Part shown: positions 60,933 to 64,000 of the stretch, one piece after another
Numbering within the stretch: position 1 is the stretch's first letter
How the letters are laid out: each line of letters opens with the position of its first letter
Source: Micromonospora lupini str. Lupac 08
Lineage (GTDB): Bacteria; Actinomycetota; Actinomycetes; Mycobacteriales; Micromonosporaceae
Direction: 5' to 3'
Assembly: GCF_000297395.2 (NCBI RefSeq)
Contig: NZ_HF570108.1
Span: 5,120,636-5,184,635, forward strand
Length of the DNA stretch: 64,000 nucleotides
Program-made: the position numbers and the translations under genes
Notes under the pieces: generated by a model
Seen by the model: the letters and a program-made list of their open reading frames with translations, nothing else
The model's database searches: none
What the model was told of the DNA's origin: nothing

Positions 60933-62030
60933 ATGACGATCTCGGCGGTACGCACCCACCGGGTTTCTGCCCCCTTACACACCCCGTTCGTCACCGCGCT
61001 GCGCCGCACCACCACCGTGGACACCCTGGTCGTCGAGCTGATCGACGCCGATGGTCGGTCCGGCTTCGGCGAGGCGCCGCAGGTGTGGCAGGTCACCGGC
61101 GCGTCGGTCGCCGGCGCGCAGGCGTGCGTACGGGAACTGCTCGGCCCGCTGCTCACCGGGCGTGACCCGGACGACCTGGTGACCCGCTGCACCGAGGTGC
61201 AGCGGGCGGTGGTCGGCAACGAGGCCGCGAAGGCGGCGGTGGACGTGGCCCTGCACGATCTCGCCGCGCGGCGGCTGGGCGTACCCCTGGTGCGGTTGCT
61301 CGGGGGCACCACCCTGCGGGTCCCGACGGACGTCACACTGGCGGCGGGCGACGCGGTGGATCTGGCGGCGGCCGCGCGTCAGCGGCAGGCCGACGGCTTC
61401 GGCGTGCTGAAACTGAAGGTCGGCACGGACGCGGCCGGCGACCTGGACCGGGTGCGGGCGGTCCGCGCGGCGGTCGGCGCCGCTGCCCGGATCCGGCTCG
61501 ACGCCAACCAGGGCTGGACGCCGCGCGAGGCGGTCCGGGTGATCCGTGGCATCGAGGACGCCGGGCTGGACGTGGAGTTGGTCGAGCAGCCGGTCGCCCG
61601 CTGGGATCTGGACGGGCTGGCGTGGGTCAGTGACCGCGTGTCCGTGCCGATCCTGGCCGACGAGGCGGTCTTCGGGGTCCGCGACCTGGTCGAGGTGATC
61701 CGCCGCCGGGCCGCCGACCTGGTCAACGTGAAGCTGGCCAAGTGCGGCGGGCTGCACCCGGCGCGCACCCTGTTGGAGCTGGCCACCGCGCACGGGCTCG
61801 GCACGGTGGTCGGGTCGATGATGGAGAGTCAGGTCGGTATCGGCGCGGCGGCGAGCCTGGTCGCCGCGTACGGCACCACGGCGGTCTCCGACCTGGACGC
61901 CGCCTGGTGGCTGGCCTGGTCGCCGGTGCAGGGCGGGATCCGCTACGAGGGGCCGAACGTGGTGCTGCCGGACGCGCCTGGCCTGGGCATCTCCGGCATC
62001 GCTGAAGCAAAGATGCAGAGCCGTGGTTGA
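60933..62030 (+). CDS. Dipeptide epimerase (L-Ala-D/L-Glu epimerase type)
   Basis: A 365-residue enolase-superfamily enzyme (MLE subgroup). Barrel catalytic residues are in place: K160-x-K162 (VLKLKV), D190 (RLDANQGW), E218 (ELVEQP), D243 (ILADEAV) and K267 (VNVKLAK). D320-x-D322 (SDLDAAW) is the DxD pair that binds the alpha-amino group of the dipeptide, characteristic of dipeptide epimerases like B. subtilis YkfB, with near-identical numbering. With the NlpC/P60 gene 60 nt downstream (as ykfB-ykfC) it probably converts L-Ala-D-Glu from murein to L-Ala-L-Glu. Cytoplasmic. ATG 60933. Confidence 0.85.
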   Translation: MTISAVRTHRVSAPLHTPFVTALRRTTTVDTLVVELIDADGRSGFGEAPQVWQVTGASVAGAQACVRELLGPLLTGRDPDDLVTRCTEVQRAVVGNEAAKAAVDVALHDLAARRLGVPLVRLLGGTTLRVPTDVTLAAGDAVDLAAAARQRQADGFGVLKLKVGTDAAGDLDRVRAVRAAVGAAARIRLDANQGWTPREAVRVIRGIEDAGLDVELVEQPVARWDLDGLAWVSDRVSVPILADEAVFGVRDLVEVIRRRAADLVNVKLAKCGGLHPARTLLELATAHGLGTVVGSMMESQVGIGAAASLVAAYGTTAVSDLDAAWWLAWSPVQGGIRYEGPNVVLPDAPGLGISGIAEAKMQSRG

Positions 62031-62090
62031 TGATCGTTGGTTTCTTTCATAGGGTTCCCCCGGGACAGCCGACACGAGCTGGGGGTTGAC

Positions 62091-63008
62091 GTGGAGCTCC
62101 AACCGGGCCGCGAGGCCATCGTCCGAGTCGCGGTGGCGACGCTGTGGTCCTCCCCCGAGGCGGTCCGACCGGTCGACGGTCCCGCGCTCACCGCCGGCGT
62201 CGACATCCCGACGTGGGTCTCCGGGATGGACGCCGACCAGCAGGTCGGCGACTGCGTGCTGAGTCAGCTCCTGCTCGGCGAGCGGGTGCTCGTCGACGAG
62301 CTGCGCCCGGACGGCTGGGCGCGGGTCGTCGCCGTCGAGCAGCCGGCCGCCAAGCTCGATCCCCGCGGCTATCCGGGCTGGCTGCCCGCCGACCAGCTCA
62401 CCCCCGTGGATCCCCACGTCGGCGGCGACCCGCTGGTGGTGGACGCCACCAGCACCGAGCTACGCACCGCCCCGGGCGGGCCGGTGGCGCTGCCCGGCGT
62501 CGTCGTCGGCACCCGCCTCGTCCCGGCCGGCCCGGCCCGCGACGGCTGGCAGCCGGTCCACGTCCCCGCTCACGCCACGCCGCTCTGGCTGCCCGACGGG
62601 CAACTCGTCCCGGCGCCGACCGAGCCACCCAGCGCCGCCGACGCGCTCGCGGTGGCCCAGCGGCTGCGGGACGTGCTCTACATCTGGGGCGGACTTTCCG
62701 CGTACGGCATCGACTGCTCCGGGCTCGTCCACCTGGCCTGGCGGCGGTTCGGCGTGCTGCTGCCCCGCGACGCCGACGACCAGGCAGTCGCCACGACCCC
62801 GGTGCCCCTGGGCGCGGAGCGCCCCGGCGACCTCTACTTCTTCGCCCGCCCCGGCCGGAAGATCCACCACATCGGCATCGTCACCGCCGTCGCCGGCGAC
62901 CTGGCCGACCGGCGGATGCTGCACGCCTGCTACCGGCGGCGGCGGGTGCTGGAGGAAGCACTGCCGGCCGACCGGATCGCCACCCTGGTCGGCGTCCACC
63001 GGGTCTGA
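62091..63008 (+). CDS. NlpC/P60 (C40) peptidase, YkfC-like murein-peptide hydrolase
   Basis: A 305-residue cysteine peptidase. Two SH3-like N-terminal pieces (about 8-105 and 112-172, with ELRPDGWARVVAVEQ and DGWQPVHVP), then the catalytic domain with Cys209 (YGIDCSGLVHLAWRRFG), His259/260 (RKIHHIGIVTAV) and a C-terminal His (MLHACYRRRR). No signal peptide, unlike secreted NlpC/P60 enzymes, and the SH3-plus-NlpC layout matches the gamma-D-Glu-diamino-acid peptidase YkfC. GTG 62091 has GGGGG 6 nt upstream. It probably releases L-Ala-D-Glu for the epimerase. Confidence 0.85.
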   Translation: MELQPGREAIVRVAVATLWSSPEAVRPVDGPALTAGVDIPTWVSGMDADQQVGDCVLSQLLLGERVLVDELRPDGWARVVAVEQPAAKLDPRGYPGWLPADQLTPVDPHVGGDPLVVDATSTELRTAPGGPVALPGVVVGTRLVPAGPARDGWQPVHVPAHATPLWLPDGQLVPAPTEPPSAADALAVAQRLRDVLYIWGGLSAYGIDCSGLVHLAWRRFGVLLPRDADDQAVATTPVPLGAERPGDLYFFARPGRKIHHIGIVTAVAGDLADRRMLHACYRRRRVLEEALPADRIATLVGVHRV

Positions 63009-63014
63009 CCGGCT

Positions 63015-63038
63015 GCCGGGCCCGTCTCCAGGCCCGGC
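63015..63038. terminator. Bidirectional hairpin between NlpC/P60 and terC
   Basis: Perfect 8-bp stem GCCGGGCC / GGCCCGGC with an 8-nt loop, in the 40-bp gap between convergent genes. Confidence 0.6.
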
Positions 63039-63048
63039 CGGCGACGGT

Positions 63049-64000
63049 TCAGCGTCGGGCCCCGGCCAGCTCGCGGCGCCTGTCGCGGGCGGACTTGACC
63101 AGGCTGGCGATGGTGGCGATGCCCAGCGTGCCGATGATGACAAGCAGGGACAGCCAGATCGGGATGTGCGGCGCCCACCCGACGTGCTTCCCGCCGTTGA
63201 TGAACGGCAGGTTGTTGTCGGCCAGCGCCTCCAGCACCAGCTTGACGCCGATGAAGCCGAGCACGACGGCCAGCCCGTAGCTCAGGTAGATCAAACGGTC
63301 GAGCAGGCCGCCGAGCAGGAAGTAGAGCTGGCGCAGACCCATCAGCGCGAAGACGTTCGCGGTGAAGACCAGGTACGGCTCCTGCGTGATGCCGAAGATC
63401 GCCGGGATCGAGTCCAGAGCGAAGATCAGGTCGGTGGTGCCGATCGCGATCATCACGATGAGCATCGGGGTGAACAGCCGCCGCCCGTTCTCGTGGGTCG
63501 TCAGCTTCGCGTCGTCGTAGCCCTTGGAGATCGGCAGCGCCCGGCGGCTCCAGCGGATCAGCAGGTTCTCGGAGAACTCGTTCTCGTCCGGCTCACCCTG
63601 GCGGGCCAGGTTGATCGCCGTGTAGATGAGGAACGCGCCGAAGATGTAGAACACCCAGGAGAACTGCGAGATCAACGCCGCGCCGGCGGCGATGAACCCG
63701 CCGCGCATCACCAGCGCCAGCACGATGCCGATGAGCAGCACCTTCTGCTGGTACGGCCGGGGCACCCCGAAGCGGGCCATGATGATGACGAAGACGAACA
63801 GGTTGTCCACCGAGAGGCTGTACTCGGTGAGCCAGCCGGTGTAGAACTGCCCGGCGGAGCTGGCCCCGGCGGTGAGCCAGACCCCCGCGCCGAAGAGCAG
63901 GGCGAGGCCCACGTAGAAGGCGACCCAGAGGCTCGACTCCCGAACGCTCGGCTCGTGCGGGCGCCGACCAATGATCAACAGGTCGACGAGCAGCACCGCA
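63049..64000 (-). CDS. TerC family integral membrane protein (5' end missing)
   Basis: 317 codons visible, running off the right edge; about eight membrane helices. TerC features: YSLSVDNLFVFVIIMARFGVP, RGGFIAAGAALI, and TDLIFALDSIPAIFGITQEPYLVFTANVFALMGLRQLYFLL, with the paired acidic residues (SVDN, ALDS) thought to bind a metal. The family is linked to tellurite resistance, metal (Mn) efflux and metalation of exported proteins. The true start lies beyond 64000: the upstream codons continue the first helix (AVLLVDLLIIGRRPHEPS), so GTG 63996 is not the real start. Confidence 0.93.
   Translation of the reverse strand, partial: AVLLVDLLIIGRRPHEPSVRESSLWVAFYVGLALLFGAGVWLTAGASSAGQFYTGWLTEYSLSVDNLFVFVIIMARFGVPRPYQQKVLLIGIVLALVMRGGFIAAGAALISQFSWVFYIFGAFLIYTAINLARQGEPDENEFSENLLIRWSRRALPISKGYDDAKLTTHENGRRLFTPMLIVMIAIGTTDLIFALDSIPAIFGITQEPYLVFTANVFALMGLRQLYFLLGGLLDRLIYLSYGLAVVLGFIGVKLVLEALADNNLPFINGGKHVGWAPHIPIWLSLLVIIGTLGIATIASLVKSARDRRRELAGARR

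Overview
The window is typical high-GC actinobacterial chromosome: GC-rich third codon positions, many GTG starts, many 1-4 nt start/stop overlaps. Actinobacteria-specific genes (RbpA, WhiA, OpcA, acVLRF1, SufR-led SUF operon) and the gene order sufR/ctaA - ctaB/tkt-tal-pgi-zwf-opcA-pgl - rbpA - secG-tpi-pgk-gap-whiA-yvcK-rapZ - uvrC point to the family Micromonosporaceae, most likely Micromonospora or a close relative. This placement is an inference; there is no rRNA gene here to confirm it. I see no tRNA, rRNA, CRISPR array, insertion sequence or complete prophage. Most of the window is core genome.

Layout. 1-5028: an ABC-F ATPase cut by the left edge, a YpfJ-type zinc metallopeptidase, two small alpha+beta proteins, a Vms1-like ribosome-rescue hydrolase and a LysE exporter. 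5436-12532: a complete SUF iron-sulfur operon on the minus strand (sufR-sufB-sufD-Rieske ferredoxin-sufC-sufS-sufU-sufT), closed by a strong terminator. 12614-16200: heme A synthesis (ctaA, ctaB) around an ATP-grasp gene and an orphan small gene. 16417-24975: a pentose-phosphate block on the plus strand (tkt-tal-pgi-zwf-opcA-pgl). 25009-32083: rbpA, then the glycolytic operon gap-pgk-tpiA-secG and the rapZ-yvcK-whiA cluster, all minus strand.

32084-38756 is the least ordinary part. The usual uvrC-rapZ neighbourhood is split by about 4.5 kb holding a small orphan gene, recQ, a secreted C39-like protease, an 80-bp tandem array, a 62-bp tandem array and four long palindromic elements. 38757-46578 holds a Rieske lipoprotein, uvrA, rsgA, a metallo-beta-lactamase-fold hydrolase, a DedA protein, a methyltransferase and cspA. 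46579-56411 is accessory: ArsR/MFS pair with a large operator, an M15-like lysin-type protein, CocE hydrolase/MarR divergent from an MMPL transporter, a lytic transglycosylase lipoprotein and a DedA fused to a decayed PAP2 domain. 56545-64000: typA, a class-A-type serine hydrolase, a YhhN protein, a tyrosine phosphatase, a probable murein-peptide recycling pair (dipeptide epimerase plus NlpC/P60 peptidase) and TerC cut by the right edge.

The most interesting non-gene signals are: (a) two homologous ~82-bp cassettes lying exactly between coupled operon genes (sufU/sufT and tal/pgi), each encoding a 26-27 residue peptide whose start overlaps the upstream stop and whose stop overlaps the downstream start; (b) a dispersed family of 76-93 bp palindromes with TGATCGACTCGG-type ends; (c) the two tandem arrays near uvrC; (d) a recurring leaderless-promoter pattern, TANNNT placed 6-7 nt before the start codon, at seven genes.
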